Assembly: GCF_002797375.1 (NCBI RefSeq)
Contig: NZ_KZ454941.1
Location: 664,031-728,030 of the forward strand
Reading direction: 5' to 3'
Origin: Bacillus sp. FJAT-42315
GTDB lineage: Bacteria; Bacillota; Bacilli; Bacillales; Domibacillaceae
DNA: 64,000 bases
The number at the start of each line of letters is the position of its first letter. Position 1 is the stretch's first letter. This document shows, in pieces, positions 26,292 to 36,173 of the stretch. The notes beneath the pieces are model-generated. The model saw only the letters and a program-made list of their open reading frames with translations. It had not been told where the DNA came from and did not search any database. The translations under genes were made by a program, and so were the position numbers.

Positions 26292-27431
26292 ATGAACGAA
26301 GAGAAAAAGCGAATTTTGAAAATGGTTGAAGATGGAATTATCACCGCAAGCGAAGCGGTGTCGTTAATGGAGGCACTTGAAAAAAATGAGCATTCCACTG
26401 CTCAAAAAGATAGTTTCTTTGATGAGTTATTGAACTTCGGACAGAAATTAGGTACCCAAATGCAAGGAGCAGGCAGTCAGCTTCATCAGCCAAAGGATAA
26501 ATTATTTCAGTTCGTTCAGTCTACGGTTCAAAAACTAAAGGACTTTGAATTTCCTCTTGGAAAAGCGGTCGAATTCTCTCATGTGTTTCATGAGGAAGTC
26601 TTCTCACCGAAGCGCTTAAAGGTAGAAATGGCAAATGGCGATTTAACGCTTTTACCTTGGGATGAGCAAGGAGTGAAAGCTGAATGCCATGTGAAGGTAT
26701 ACGGTGCGGAACAAGAAGAGGACGCACGAGAAGAATTTATTAAAAATAGTGTATTCTATGCTCGTGATAACAAATTATCATTCTCCGTCGGCTTGAAATT
26801 AATGAAGGTAGATACCGTATTGTATGTGCCGAAAGCAAAAATCGACGATATCTCGATTAAACTATTTAACGGTTCATTGGCTGTAAATGACATTGAAGTG
26901 GAAGAGCTAGATGTGAAAACAGGCAATGGCAAAATTGAAGTAAAGAACTGTAAAATGGATGATTTTGAAGGGGAAACAGGCAACGGCCAAATTTACTTAA
27001 CGAATTGTGAAGGTAAAAAGGTAGAAGCTAACTCCTTTAACGGAGCGATTCATGTGATTGGTTCCGTCGGTGATATTGATGTGAAAACGGTGAACGGCAA
27101 TGTGTTATGCGATATGAAAACAGGTGCTGTTCATACGATTAAAGCACATGCGATTACTGGAAACGTTGAGGTGTATGTACCAGCCTCTATGGCGATGAAG
27201 GGTGAATTACGCACAAACTTTGGCTCGTTCCATTTACCAGAAACGGGCATGAAGACAATGACGGAGAAAGAAGAGATGATTCAAAAGCTCGTTCGATTTG
27301 AAAGCGAGAATGAAGCGGATCAACAAGTATTTATTACGGCGGAAACGCGCACAGGCTTGATTACGATTCGCACGATTTCTCCAAAAACGGAAGAAAACGA
27401 GCTTATCCCTAAATTAGAGCAAGGTGAGTAA
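26292..27431 (+). CDS. yvlB: YvlB-like DUF4097 family adhesin-type protein
   Basis: A 379-residue soluble protein. The N-terminal 40 residues (ILKMVEDGIITASEAVSLMEALEK) form the short helical SHOCT-like element seen in YvlB. The rest is a long beta-rich DUF4097 region of repeated GxxVKTxNG-type strands (about 120-340). A longer frame starts at 26241 but lacks a binding site; ATG 26292 follows TTGGAGGGA. It lies two bases before yvlD. In B. subtilis the yvlABCD genes also include yvlC (PspC), which is absent here. The molecular function is unknown; relatives belong to envelope-stress systems. Confidence 0.85.
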   Translation: MNEEKKRILKMVEDGIITASEAVSLMEALEKNEHSTAQKDSFFDELLNFGQKLGTQMQGAGSQLHQPKDKLFQFVQSTVQKLKDFEFPLGKAVEFSHVFHEEVFSPKRLKVEMANGDLTLLPWDEQGVKAECHVKVYGAEQEEDAREEFIKNSVFYARDNKLSFSVGLKLMKVDTVLYVPKAKIDDISIKLFNGSLAVNDIEVEELDVKTGNGKIEVKNCKMDDFEGETGNGQIYLTNCEGKKVEANSFNGAIHVIGSVGDIDVKTVNGNVLCDMKTGAVHTIKAHAITGNVEVYVPASMAMKGELRTNFGSFHLPETGMKTMTEKEEMIQKLVRFESENEADQQVFITAETRTGLITIRTISPKTEENELIPKLEQGE

Positions 27432-27433
27432 AG

Positions 27434-27781
27434 ATGAGATGGATTGCCGGCATTTTAATTAATGCCCTATTGTTTATTGCGCTTTCAGGCTATTTTACGG
27501 GGTTGGAAGTGGATAGTGTGAGCTCAGCTATCATTGCTAGTATTGTGCTATCTATTTTAAACATACTCGTTCGGCCGATTTTAATTATTTTAACGTTGCC
27601 GATTACATTCGTGACACTTGGACTCTTTCTGTTTGTCATTAACGCTTTAACGTTAATGTTGACAGATAATATTATGGGGAGTCACTTTGAAATGTCTGGA
27701 TTTGGCATGGCGCTGTTGATTTCGGTTATAATGGCGCTTGTGAATCTCATTTTACAACTTACGATTTTTCAAAAAGAATAG
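27434..27781 (+). CDS. yvlD: YvlD-like small membrane protein (phage holin family 4)
   Basis: A 115-residue protein with four membrane helices and the family core NILVRPILIILTLPITFVTL. Proteins of this group are labelled holin-like, but no lytic function is established for chromosomal YvlD. It overlaps nothing but follows yvlB by two bases with AAGGTGAG in the upstream end, so expression is coupled. A strong terminator ends the unit. Confidence 0.88.
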   Translation: MRWIAGILINALLFIALSGYFTGLEVDSVSSAIIASIVLSILNILVRPILIILTLPITFVTLGLFLFVINALTLMLTDNIMGSHFEMSGFGMALLISVIMALVNLILQLTIFQKE

Positions 27782-27784
27782 CTT

Positions 27785-27834
27785 AAAAGAGGCATCTATC
27801 CGTCGATGATTCGGCCGATAGATGCCTCTTTTTT
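27785..27834 (+). terminator. Terminator after yvlD
   Basis: A perfect 16-bp stem (27785-27800 with 27817-27832) around a 16-base loop, then T residues. Confidence 0.93.
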
Positions 27835-28009
27835 GTGTCGTCTGGGAAAATCAGTCACCAACTTTACTTTATTTTAAGTGATAATAAGAAATAATCGCCT
27901 CGGCACATTGTTGTTGATAGAAAAACAATTGAAAAAGAGACACCTATATATGAGATGAGCTGAAAAATGTTACAATATGATCAGACTGCCAGTTGAGGAG
28001 GTAGAAAGT

Positions 28010-28945
28010 TTGGCTAAAGTTCGTACAAAGGATTTGTTAGAGAAGTTTAATTTCGAGCTTGTGAGTGGAGAAGACGGCATTCATCGTCCGATCATCACGA
28101 GTGATCTTTCGCGGCCAGGTCTTGAGCTTGCTGGTTTTTTTGATTATTATCCAGCGGAGCGCGTGCAATTGCTTGGCATGACGGAGATGTCGTTTTTCGG
28201 TAAGTTGCATCCGGAGGAGAAAACATCCCGGATGGAAAGACTTTGTCATGATACGACACCGGCGATTATTCTTTCACGAGGACAAGAGGTGCCGGAATCA
28301 TTAATGGAAGCATCGGAGCGAAATGCTGTCCCGGTGATGCGTTCGAAGATGACGACGACGCGGCTTTCAAGTCGGTTGACGAATTATTTAGAAAGCATGC
28401 TGGCGCCAACGACGGCGGTGCATGGGGTGTTGGTCGATATTTATGGTGTCGGTGTATTAATTACCGGCCAAAGCGGAGTCGGAAAAAGTGAAACGGCTTT
28501 GGAGCTTGTGAAGCGTGGGCATCGACTAGTGGCGGATGATTGTGTTGAAATTCGTCAAGAAGATGAGGATGTACTTGTCGGTAGTGCACCTGAGCTCATT
28601 GAACATTTGCTAGAAATTCGTGGGTTAGGGATCATTAACGTGATGACGTTATTTGGTACAGGAGCGATTCGTGGACATAAACGAATTACGTTAAACATTC
28701 ACTTGGAAGTTTGGGACCCGAAAAAACAGTACGATCGCTTAGGTATTGAAGAAGATAAATTGAAAATTATTGATACAGATATTACGAAAATTACTTTGCC
28801 GGTTCGTCCGGGAAGAAACTTGGCGGTTATTATCGAAGTAGCAGCGATGAATTTCCGCTTGAAGCGCCTCGGTATTAACACGGCACAAGAGTTTACGAAC
28901 AAGCTTGCTAATGTCATTAGCGAGAAAGATCCTGATTTATTATAG
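28010..28945 (+). CDS. hprK: HPr kinase/phosphorylase
   Basis: A 311-residue bifunctional enzyme that phosphorylates Ser46 of HPr and Crh with ATP or PPi and reverses the reaction with phosphate, controlling carbon catabolite repression through CcpA. The P-loop is G-Q-S-G-V-G-K-S at 153-160, and H138 and the family signature [10 protein letters not shown] are present. TTG 28010 is the start because GAGGAGGT sits seven bases upstream and the product then begins MAKVRTKD as in B. subtilis; the in-frame ATG at 27977 is upstream of that site. It heads the hprK-lgt-yvoD-ppaX-yvoF operon. Its second substrate, Crh, is encoded at 47560. Confidence 0.96.
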   Translation: MAKVRTKDLLEKFNFELVSGEDGIHRPIITSDLSRPGLELAGFFDYYPAERVQLLGMTEMSFFGKLHPEEKTSRMERLCHDTTPAIILSRGQEVPESLMEASERNAVPVMRSKMTTTRLSSRLTNYLESMLAPTTAVHGVLVDIYGVGVLITGQSGVGKSETALELVKRGHRLVADDCVEIRQEDEDVLVGSAPELIEHLLEIRGLGIINVMTLFGTGAIRGHKRITLNIHLEVWDPKKQYDRLGIEEDKLKIIDTDITKITLPVRPGRNLAVIIEVAAMNFRLKRLGINTAQEFTNKLANVISEKDPDLL

Positions 28946-28956
28946 AAAGGGGAAAA

Positions 28957-29769
28957 ATGATGGAAGGTTACCCGTTAAACCGCGTGGCGTTCGAGCTTGG
29001 TGCATTTCAAGTGCATTGGTACGGTCTTATTATCGGGTGTGGAATTGCGCTCGGTTTTTATTTAGCGACGAAGGAAAGTCAACGTCTCGGTTTAGAAAAA
29101 GACACCTTTGCTGATTTACTCATTTGGGCGATTCCAATTGCGATTCTTTGTGCTCGTGTTTATTACGTACTATTTCAATGGGAATATTATTCGCAGCATC
29201 CAGCAGATATTATTAAAATTTGGGAAGGTGGCATTGCGATCCACGGGGCATTAATTGGAGCTGTGGCGACGACGATTGCTTTTTCAATGGCAAAAAATAT
29301 TTCGTTTTGGAAGCTAGCGGATATTGCTGCGCCTAGCATTATTTTGGGCCAGGCGATTGGGCGCTGGGGAAATTTCATGAATCAGGAAGCCCACGGGGGA
29401 GAAGTCACTCGTTCCTTTTTAGAGGGCTTGCACTTGCCAGACTTTATCATTAATCAAATGTACATTGAGGGCGTGTATTATCATCCAACGTTTTTATATG
29501 AATCGCTGTGGAACTTGCTTGGATTTGCGCTATTGATCGCGTTAAGAAAAGTCAATTTACGACGCGGCGAGATGTTTTTAACATATGTCATTTGGTATTC
29601 GATCGGGCGTTTCTTCATTGAAGGCTTGCGGACGGATAGTTTAATGCTTGGCGCGTTAAGAATGGCGCAAGTGATTTCGATCGGGCTAGTGGTAGCGGCA
29701 GTTGTCATTTGGATCGTTCGTCGTAAAATGAATACCAAACAAGTGAGATACAATAGTATGGAAAATTGA
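28957..29769 (+). CDS. lgt: Prolipoprotein diacylglyceryl transferase
   Basis: A membrane enzyme of about 270 residues that attaches diacylglycerol from phosphatidylglycerol to the lipobox cysteine of prelipoproteins. Hallmarks are [15 protein letters not shown], the [14 protein letters not shown] signature with its essential arginine and asparagine, [11 protein letters not shown], and [12 protein letters not shown]. It has about seven membrane helices. Two ATGs (28957 and 28960) follow AAAGGGG; the exact one is uncertain. Its position after hprK is standard in Bacillus. Confidence 0.96.
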   Translation: MMEGYPLNRVAFELGAFQVHWYGLIIGCGIALGFYLATKESQRLGLEKDTFADLLIWAIPIAILCARVYYVLFQWEYYSQHPADIIKIWEGGIAIHGALIGAVATTIAFSMAKNISFWKLADIAAPSIILGQAIGRWGNFMNQEAHGGEVTRSFLEGLHLPDFIINQMYIEGVYYHPTFLYESLWNLLGFALLIALRKVNLRRGEMFLTYVIWYSIGRFFIEGLRTDSLMLGALRMAQVISIGLVVAAVVIWIVRRKMNTKQVRYNSMEN

Positions 29770-29788
29770 ACATAGGGGAGAGTAAGGG

Positions 29789-30739
29789 ATGATTTCCACG
29801 ATTAAAAGGGGTTTGTTTGTTGGAGGAAAGACGACTTGGACATTAGGAAAAGTCATTTTTCCAATTACGTTGATCGTCACGATTTTGCAGTTTACACCCG
29901 TTTTACCTTGGCTAATGAAATTGATCAGTCCGATCATGGGGATCTTTGGACTGTCAGGGGAAGCGTCCATTCCGCTCGTGTTAGGAAATTTTTTGAATTT
30001 ATATGCGGGAATTGGGGCGATGCTATCGCTTGATTTAACGGTAAAAGAAGTGTTTATTTTAGCGGTAATGCTGTCATTTTCCCATAATTTATTAATTGAA
30101 TCGAGCGTCGCAACGAAGGTTGGCGTGAGGATGTCAGTGATGTTAGCCGTCCGCCTTGGCTTGGCGATTGTATCTGGAATTGTGATCAATCTCGTTTGGA
30201 AAGGCGGCGGTGAGCTCGCGAAATACGGTATAGCGCCACCCCAGCAAGCGGAGCCAAACGGCTGGGGAGAAATTTTGCTACTTGGCCTTGAAAAAGCAGG
30301 GTACGGCGTTTTTCAGCTGGCGTTAATTGTGATTCCGTTAATGGTAATGATACAATTTTTAAAAGATTTAAAATGGCTCGACGTGTTTTCACGGTGGATG
30401 GCACCAGTGACGCGGATGCTTGGAATGAAAGAAAATACATCGACGACGTTAGCGGCTGGCCTTTTATTCGGTTTGGCGTACGGTTCGGCTGTGATGATTC
30501 AAGCAGTTAAAGATGACGGAGTGAGTCGTAAAGATGTCACGATCGCTTTTATCTTTTTAGTTGCTTGTCATGCTGTTGTGGAGGATACGTTGATTTTCGT
30601 GCCGCTTGGACTCACGGGCTGGACATTGCTCGCTCTATTTTTGATCCGAGTAATTGTCGCCATTATCTTAACTCTGATCGTCTCAACATTATGGAGACGT
30701 GCTGAAATTGCGGAAAGAAAGGAAGCAACTTTATCATGA
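29789..30739 (+). CDS. yvoD: Nucleoside-recognition (Gate) domain membrane protein YvoD
   Basis: A 316-residue protein with about nine membrane helices and two Gate-type halves ([20 protein letters not shown] and [20 protein letters not shown]), as in B. subtilis YvoD. The domain is shared with spore maturation proteins SpmA/SpmB and some transporters. Substrate and role are unknown. The ATG follows GAGAGTAAGGG. Its end overlaps the ppaX start by four bases. Confidence 0.86.
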   Translation: MISTIKRGLFVGGKTTWTLGKVIFPITLIVTILQFTPVLPWLMKLISPIMGIFGLSGEASIPLVLGNFLNLYAGIGAMLSLDLTVKEVFILAVMLSFSHNLLIESSVATKVGVRMSVMLAVRLGLAIVSGIVINLVWKGGGELAKYGIAPPQQAEPNGWGEILLLGLEKAGYGVFQLALIVIPLMVMIQFLKDLKWLDVFSRWMAPVTRMLGMKENTSTTLAAGLLFGLAYGSAVMIQAVKDDGVSRKDVTIAFIFLVACHAVVEDTLIFVPLGLTGWTLLALFLIRVIVAIILTLIVSTLWRRAEIAERKEATLS

Positions 30740-31392
30740 AAAACATTACAACTTTGCTGTTTGACTTAGATGGTACATTAATTAATACAAATGAATTAAT
30801 TATCGCTTCATTTTTGCATACACTAGATCATTATTTCCCGAATCAATATCAGCGGGAAGATGTGTATCCATTTATGGGACCGACACTTGTTGAAACATTT
30901 AGTAGCATCGATCCCGAGCGAGTCGATGAAATGGTCAATCGCTATCGTACATATAACTTAGCTAAGCATGATGAGTTAGTGACAGAGTTTGAAGGGGTGT
31001 ATGACACGATCCGCACGTTGAAAGAGAATGGCTATAAGCTGGCGATCGTTTCCACGAAAATGCGTGATACTGTCATTAAGGGCTTGAAACTGACGGGGCT
31101 GTATGGCTTTTTCGAAGTGATTGTCGCACTTGATGATGTGACGGAACCGAAGCCAGATCCAGAGCCGTTGCAAAAAGCTTTAGCAGCACTCGGCTCGACA
31201 GCAGAGGAAGCGATGATGATCGGTGATAACTATCACGATATTGAAGGTGGACACAATGCCGGTACATTGACAGCTGGAGTCGCTTGGTCGGTAAAAGGGA
31301 AAGAGTTTTTACAAACATTTAACCCGGATTACATGTTAGAGACGATGCCAGAGCTTTTAGATATTTTACAAGTAGGCACTGTGAAACAATGA
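30736..31392 (+). CDS. ppaX: Pyrophosphatase PpaX
   Basis: A HAD-family hydrolase of 218 residues with the nucleophile motif DLDGT at residues 10-14, TKM after STK in motif II, KPDPEP (lysine) and [10 protein letters not shown] in motif IV. In B. subtilis PpaX hydrolyses the pyrophosphate released when HprK/P dephosphorylates HPr, linking it to hprK in the same operon. It starts within the end of yvoD (ATGA overlap) and overlaps yvoF in the same manner. Confidence 0.92.
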   Translation: MKNITTLLFDLDGTLINTNELIIASFLHTLDHYFPNQYQREDVYPFMGPTLVETFSSIDPERVDEMVNRYRTYNLAKHDELVTEFEGVYDTIRTLKENGYKLAIVSTKMRDTVIKGLKLTGLYGFFEVIVALDDVTEPKPDPEPLQKALAALGSTAEEAMMIGDNYHDIEGGHNAGTLTAGVAWSVKGKEFLQTFNPDYMLETMPELLDILQVGTVKQ

Positions 31393-31871
31393 GACGAACG
31401 GAGCGGTACAAAGTAGAGGGCGGCAACTCGCTTTGGAATATTTACAAAACCGTTTCGTTTTGGAAAACCTTTAAAAACACGGCCATCATTGAAATTGGTC
31501 GCTTCATACCGTTTATGGGGTTGAAAAATAGCTTGTATCGCACGTTTCTTGGCATGAACATTGGTGAACAAACAGCACTTGCCTATAAAGTGGTGCCTGA
31601 CATTATGTTTCCAGAGTACATCACGATCGGTCGCAACTCGATTGTCGGTTATAATACCGTGATTCTCGCGCACGAATATTTAATCGATGAATATCGTCTT
31701 GGTAAGGTAATTATCGGTGACAATGTGATGATCGGCGCTAATTGTACGATTTTGCCGGGCGTGACGATCGGCGACGGAGCAGTCGTTTCTGCCGCGACCC
31801 TCGTTCATCGAGATGTCCCACCCGGTGCCTTTGCCGGGGGGAATCCGATGCAAATTAAAGACAAGAAATAA
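31389..31871 (+). CDS. yvoF: YvoF-like hexapeptide-repeat acyltransferase
   Basis: A 160-residue left-handed beta-helix protein of the LbetaH acetyltransferase class; the repeats run from about residue 75 ([13 protein letters not shown]) to 150 ([20 protein letters not shown], then [17 protein letters not shown]). B. subtilis YvoF occupies the same operon position. The acceptor substrate is unknown. It overlaps ppaX by four bases and ends at a bidirectional terminator. Confidence 0.88.
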   Translation: MRRTERYKVEGGNSLWNIYKTVSFWKTFKNTAIIEIGRFIPFMGLKNSLYRTFLGMNIGEQTALAYKVVPDIMFPEYITIGRNSIVGYNTVILAHEYLIDEYRLGKVIIGDNVMIGANCTILPGVTIGDGAVVSAATLVHRDVPPGAFAGGNPMQIKDKK

Positions 31872-31897
31872 CCTCTTCGCATGTGGAAGAGGTTATT
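31867..31897. terminator. Bidirectional terminator between yvoF and the small minus-strand gene
   Basis: AATAACCTCTTC and GAAGAGGTTATT form a perfect 12-bp stem with a 7-base loop. It overlaps the end of the opposing gene. The T runs are modest on both sides. Confidence 0.75.
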
Positions 31898-32072
31898 CAG
31901 ATTTATTTTCTAATTGATCGATCTTATCCTCTAGTCGCTGCAACTGTTCATTTCGTTTTTTCGTCGAACGAATAAAATACATCGTAGCCACAATGACGAT
32001 TGCAGGGATTCCTAACACAAATAGCAACATAAACAGTTGGAACACGATATCCCCAGTGTTAATACTAGCCAA
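31893..32072 (-). CDS. Small single-helix membrane protein (DUF4083-like)
   Basis: A 59-residue protein: a short N-terminus (MASINTGDIVFQ), one helix (about 9-32) and a charged C-terminal coiled segment with heptads (QLQRLEDKIDQLENK). The pattern resembles DUF4083 family proteins of Bacillus, an assignment I hold loosely. A GTG nine bases upstream is in frame, but the AGAGGTGAG site would overlap it, so TTG 32072 is preferred. An extended -10 (TGGTATAAT, minus strand, 32104-32112) lies upstream. Function unknown. Confidence 0.7.
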   Translation of the reverse strand: MASINTGDIVFQLFMLLFVLGIPAIVIVATMYFIRSTKKRNEQLQRLEDKIDQLENKSE

Positions 32073-32213
32073 AACGCTCACCTCTAGTTACCTATTTACG
32101 GTTATTATACCATATGTTGTTATTAGAGGGGAATCAATCGCCTGTCGGGGCTAATCTTTTGTAGATTTTTCAATGATCAAGATCTACATCATAAAAAATA
32201 AGGGGGTGCTAAC

Positions 32214-32519
32214 GTGGAGTTAGTCATAGCAATTGCGTCTGTTGTAATAGTGGGAGGAATTATAGTCTATGTGATTGAAAGACTTAAACATAAATATAAC
32301 CAAGGTAATCTAGGAAAGAAAAAATCAAAAGGCGCTCAAAATTTATTAGATAGTTTAATGCCGATGGGAATGCTTTTTGGTTGTGCGATCGGTGTGATTT
32401 TTGGCGTGTTTTTCCCGATCCCCCTCGCATTTACAATTAGTTTAGGAGCTGGAATAGGCTATTTATTTGGCTTTTTCGCTTATGAGATTTATAGAAAAAA
32501 AAGAAACGACGATTCGTAA
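32214..32519 (+). CDS. Small membrane protein of unknown function
   Basis: A 101-residue protein with one N-terminal helix (3-21), a basic middle (KKKSKGAQNLLDSL), and two further helices (about 50-90) rich in glycine. I recognise no family. The GTG start follows GGGGGTG. It stands alone, with a long AT-rich stretch before the next gene. Confidence 0.65.
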   Translation: MELVIAIASVVIVGGIIVYVIERLKHKYNQGNLGKKKSKGAQNLLDSLMPMGMLFGCAIGVIFGVFFPIPLAFTISLGAGIGYLFGFFAYEIYRKKRNDDS

Positions 32520-32629
32520 ATGGCTATCTTCTAGAAACAGGTGCGTTAGTGAAAATAGAAAAAATTATTTCAAAATAGAACAAAGCTATTAATAAACTCA
32601 TTATTTACTTGTTTTTTTCAAAAAAAAGC

Positions 32630-32658
32630 TTGTATTTTAATTTTTCAGAATATAAAAT
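32630..32658 (+). promoter_or_regulatory. Candidate promoter of the cstA-type gene
   Basis: TTGTAT at 32630-32635 and TAAAAT at 32653-32658 with a 17-base spacer, about 45 bases before the start codon. Confidence 0.55.
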
Positions 32659-32702
32659 GTATATTAAATTATTTGACACCTAACATCAGGAGGAGACATA
32701 TT

Positions 32703-34142
32703 ATGGTGACATTTATTGCAGCTTTGTTAGTACTTTTTGTTGGTTATGCGGTGTATTCAAAGGTGGTTGAGCGTGTGTTTGTTATTGATGATGAGCAACC
32801 GACACCAGCTTATACACAGCAAGATGGATTAGATTATATGCCGATGAGTTGGTGGAAGGGCTCGTTAATTCAATTATTAAATATTGCAGGATTAGGTCCA
32901 ATTTTTGGGGCGGTTGCAGGAGCTTTATATGGTCCAGTGGCTTTTATTTGGATTGTAGTTGGTTGTATTTTTGCGGGGGCGGTTCATGATTATTTTTCTG
33001 GAATGTTATCGCTAAGACATGGTGGGGCTCAATTTCCGACGCTAGTTGGTCAATATTTAGGTAAAACAGTAAAAACAATGATCAATGCTATTTCTATTAT
33101 ATTAATGATTTTAGTAGCGGCGGCTTTTACAGCAGGGCCTGCGCAGTTGATCGCACAAATCACTCCGTTAAATTTCACAGCTGGTTTGATTCTTGTTTTT
33201 ATTTATTTTTTATTAGCGGCTGTGTTACCAGTGAATAAAGTGATTGGTAAAATTTATCCGATATTTGGTGCGATATTAATCTTTATGGCGATGGCGATTG
33301 CCGTAGCTTTATTGTTTGGGGATAAGCCGATTCCAAATATAACATTGGAAAATCTTCATCCCGGTGAATTGCCGATTTGGCCATTGTTGATGGTAACGAT
33401 TTCTTGCGGAGCGATTTCTGGATTCCATAGTACACAAAGTCCAATTGTTGCTCGGACGATGAAAAAGGAGTCAGAAGGTCGTAAAGTATTTTATGGCGCG
33501 ATGATTGGTGAAGGGGTCATTGCTTTAATTTGGGCGGCTGCTGGCATGACGTTCTTTGGCGGAACGGAAGGGCTTCAAGCAGCATTAGCGGCAGGTGGTC
33601 CGGCTGGAGTAGTCAATGAAATTTCGACTTCGTTATTGGGAACGCTTGGTGGCATACTAGCTGTACTAGGAGTGATTATTTTACCGATTACAACGGGAGA
33701 TACAGCACTTCGATCATCGCGAATGATGTTGACAGAACTTGCTGTTAGATGGGTGAATCCTGATAAGAAAAGTGTAGTCTTCTTATTAACAATTGTAGTG
33801 AGTGTACCGACTTTATTTTTAGCCACAATTGATTATTCATTTTTATGGCGATATGTTGGATGGACGAACCAAGTAGTGGCAACGGTAATGTTATGGACGG
33901 CGACTTCTTACTTATTAAAAGAAGGAAAAGCTCATTGGATGACTGGGCTTCCAGCATTGTTCATGACAGGGGTAGTTTGTACGTACATTTTCTATGCGCC
34001 TGAAGGATTTGCAATGGATTATTCAATTTCTTTAATAATCGGTGGTGTTCTGACTTTAGGAATCTTCTTATTATATGTATGGCAAATTATTCAGCATAAA
34101 CAGGCAAAGATAACAGCAAGAAAAGCGGAAGTCCCTGCTTAG
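32703..34142 (+). CDS. cstA: CstA family carrier (carbon starvation protein / pyruvate or peptide transporter)
   Basis: A 479-residue membrane protein with about 13 helices and the family blocks LLNIAGLGPIFGAVAGALYG, FAGAVHDYFSGMLSLRHGG, SGFHSTQSPIVARTMK and GDTALRSSRMMLTE. CstA/BtsT-type proteins take up pyruvate or peptides under carbon limitation; the substrate here is not fixed by sequence. An upstream in-frame TTG (32673) lies before the AGGAGGAG site, so ATG 32703 is used. No LytST-like regulator is adjacent. This CstA is unrelated to the sulfur-stress cst genes. Confidence 0.9.
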   Translation: MVTFIAALLVLFVGYAVYSKVVERVFVIDDEQPTPAYTQQDGLDYMPMSWWKGSLIQLLNIAGLGPIFGAVAGALYGPVAFIWIVVGCIFAGAVHDYFSGMLSLRHGGAQFPTLVGQYLGKTVKTMINAISIILMILVAAAFTAGPAQLIAQITPLNFTAGLILVFIYFLLAAVLPVNKVIGKIYPIFGAILIFMAMAIAVALLFGDKPIPNITLENLHPGELPIWPLLMVTISCGAISGFHSTQSPIVARTMKKESEGRKVFYGAMIGEGVIALIWAAAGMTFFGGTEGLQAALAAGGPAGVVNEISTSLLGTLGGILAVLGVIILPITTGDTALRSSRMMLTELAVRWVNPDKKSVVFLLTIVVSVPTLFLATIDYSFLWRYVGWTNQVVATVMLWTATSYLLKEGKAHWMTGLPALFMTGVVCTYIFYAPEGFAMDYSISLIIGGVLTLGIFLLYVWQIIQHKQAKITARKAEVPA

Positions 34143-34193
34143 TGACTAGCTAGACAAAAGAAAAGCGGAAGCAATTATGAACTAAACAAACTC

Positions 34194-34228
34194 AAAAGGG
34201 GACTCGTCGACTATCGAGTCCCCTTTTT
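34194..34228 (+). terminator. Terminator after cstA
   Basis: AAAAGGGGACTCG pairs perfectly with CGAGTCCCCTTTT across an 8-base loop, then T. Just before it the word AGAAAAGCGGAAG occurs twice (about 34117 and 34157), a short repeat of unknown meaning. Confidence 0.92.
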
Positions 34229-34248
34229 CAAACTTTCTGTTAATTCCC

Positions 34249-34277
34249 TTGACGTAAATAGTCAGAAACGTTAAAAT
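34249..34277 (+). promoter_or_regulatory. Promoter of the his operon
   Basis: TTGACG at 34249-34254 and TAAAAT at 34272-34277 with an ideal 17-base spacer. The remaining 70-base leader contains no T-box features and no run of histidine codons. Confidence 0.7.
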
Positions 34278-34351
34278 ACTAATAACTTCACTATGGTAAT
34301 ATATTAGCGAACTAAAGGATTTTGAAAAATATAAGCGGTCGGGTGATGAAG

Positions 34352-35536
34352 ATGTCAAAACTGTTCATGTTTGAAAAGCCTGTAGGGATGAGGGATACGC
34401 TTCCTCATATATATGAAACGAAGCGTCAGTTAAAAGATTCAATTGAACGACAAATGAAAAGCTTTGGCTACCAGTTTATTGAGACGCCAGCTTTAGAATA
34501 TTACGATACGGTTGGAGAGGCATCGGCGATTTTAGATCAGCAGCTATTTAAATTGCTGGATCAACAAGGGAACACTCTTGTGCTTCGACCGGATATGACG
34601 ACGCCAATAGCAAGAACGGCGGCTTCTAAATTGTTGAAAGAGCAAGTGCCACTTCGCCTCGCGTATTCAGCGAATGTGTATCGTGCGCAACAGCGTGAAG
34701 GAGGGCGAGCAGCTGAATTTGCTCAAATTGGTGTTGAAAATATTGGCGATGAAACGATTAGTGCGGATGCTGAGGTGATTGCGTTAATGGTCTCGGCGTT
34801 GAAAGAAGCGGGCTTAAAGCAATTTCAAGTGTCGATCGGTCATATTCGCTTTGTCGAAGAGCTATTTCAGCAAATTCTTGGGACGGAAGAGAGAGCGAGC
34901 ACGCTTCGCCGCTATTTATATGAAAAAAATTATGTCGGCTACCGTGAGCATGTCCGTGCCCTTTCTTTATCGTCGATTGACAAGCAACGTCTATTGAAAT
35001 TTTTACATTTACACGGCAATGAAGATTGCTTACAAATGGCGGCTGAGTTAATCGAAGGTGGAGCCGGTAAGGAAGCGATTGAGGAGTTACGTCAATTGAT
35101 CGAGCTGTTAAAAGATTACGGCATCGACCAATATATTAAATTTGATTTATCGCTCGTCAGTCATATGAGTTATTATACGGGCATTTTATTTGAAACGTAT
35201 GCTGATGGGGTCGGTTATCCTGTCGGTAACGGAGGACGCTACAATAATTTATTGGAAAAATTCGGGCAACCAGCTAGTGCGACTGGCTTTGGTTTAAGGC
35301 TTGATTTTCTGCTTGAAGCAGTCGGTGAGCTAGTGGAAACGGAACAAGTTCATTGTCTCATTTTCAGTAAAGAGCGCCGCAAAGAAGCGATTGAAGCGGC
35401 GGCTGAGCTTCGAGCCCAAGGGGAAAAAGTTGTGCTACAAGATTTGGCTGGCGTGAAAGATGTGGATCGTTTTACAAGCGCCTGCGGAAATGTCAGTTAT
35501 TATGTTGGGCAAGCGAAGAATGGAGGGGAAAGCTAA
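34352..35536 (+). CDS. hisZ: ATP phosphoribosyltransferase regulatory subunit HisZ
   Basis: A 394-residue paralogue of histidyl-tRNA synthetase that lacks tRNA charging and serves as regulatory partner of the short-form HisG. The HisRS-like core shows [31 protein letters not shown] and [12 protein letters not shown]. Several in-frame starts lie upstream; ATG 34352 is favoured because GGGTGA lies six bases upstream and [17 protein letters not shown] gives the family N-terminus. It opens the his operon, and its stop shares a base with the hisG start. Confidence 0.93.
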   Translation: MSKLFMFEKPVGMRDTLPHIYETKRQLKDSIERQMKSFGYQFIETPALEYYDTVGEASAILDQQLFKLLDQQGNTLVLRPDMTTPIARTAASKLLKEQVPLRLAYSANVYRAQQREGGRAAEFAQIGVENIGDETISADAEVIALMVSALKEAGLKQFQVSIGHIRFVEELFQQILGTEERASTLRRYLYEKNYVGYREHVRALSLSSIDKQRLLKFLHLHGNEDCLQMAAELIEGGAGKEAIEELRQLIELLKDYGIDQYIKFDLSLVSHMSYYTGILFETYADGVGYPVGNGGRYNNLLEKFGQPASATGFGLRLDFLLEAVGELVETEQVHCLIFSKERRKEAIEAAAELRAQGEKVVLQDLAGVKDVDRFTSACGNVSYYVGQAKNGGES

Positions 35537-36171
35537 TGTCGATGTTAACGATCGCAATGCCGAAAGGACGAATCTTTGAAGAAGCGGCTGATTTATTACG
35601 GCAAGCGGGATATCAGCTTCCTCCTGAATTCGATGAGTCTCGCAAATTAATTATTGAAGTGCCAGAAGAAAATTTACGCTTCTTTTTAGCCAAACCGATG
35701 GATGTCGCGACTTATGTTGAATATGGTGTCGCTGACCTTGGAATCGCTGGAAAAGATGTGCTATTAGAAGAAGAACGCGATGTGTATGAGCTCCTTGATT
35801 TACAAATTAGTCCTTGTTATTTAGCGGTTGCTGGGTTGCCGAATACGTCGATGAGCGAAGTGGCACCAAAAATTGCAACGAAATATCCGAATGTGGCATC
35901 GACTTATTTTCGCGAGCAAGGAGAACAAGTTGAAATTATTAAGTTAAATGGGTCGATTGAATTGGCGCCATTAATCGGGTTAGCCGACCGCATCGTTGAT
36001 ATTGTTTCCACGGGGCGGACGTTAAAGGAAAATGGCTTAGTTGAATACGAAACGATTGTGGGAATTACGTCGCGATTAATTGTCAATCCAGTCAGCTACC
36101 GCATGAAGGATAGGGAGATTCAAACGTTAGTAGATCGACTCACCGAGATTATTTCAGAAAAGGTCGTGTGA
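35536..36171 (+). CDS. hisG: ATP phosphoribosyltransferase, short form
   Basis: The first enzyme of histidine synthesis, joining ATP and PRPP. At 211 residues it is the short form without the C-terminal regulatory domain, which explains the HisZ partner upstream. Motifs: [11 protein letters not shown] at the start, [26 protein letters not shown]-type substrate region, and the PRPP loop [14 protein letters not shown]. The ATG overlaps the hisZ stop by one base, with GGAGGGG upstream. Confidence 0.96.
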   Translation: MSMLTIAMPKGRIFEEAADLLRQAGYQLPPEFDESRKLIIEVPEENLRFFLAKPMDVATYVEYGVADLGIAGKDVLLEEERDVYELLDLQISPCYLAVAGLPNTSMSEVAPKIATKYPNVASTYFREQGEQVEIIKLNGSIELAPLIGLADRIVDIVSTGRTLKENGLVEYETIVGITSRLIVNPVSYRMKDREIQTLVDRLTEIISEKVV

Positions 36172-36173
36172 AC

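Noticed and set aside
27434-27781. Phage holin and therefore a prophage remnant
   Set aside because: The protein is the chromosomal YvlD type in its usual place after yvlB; there are no phage genes nearby.
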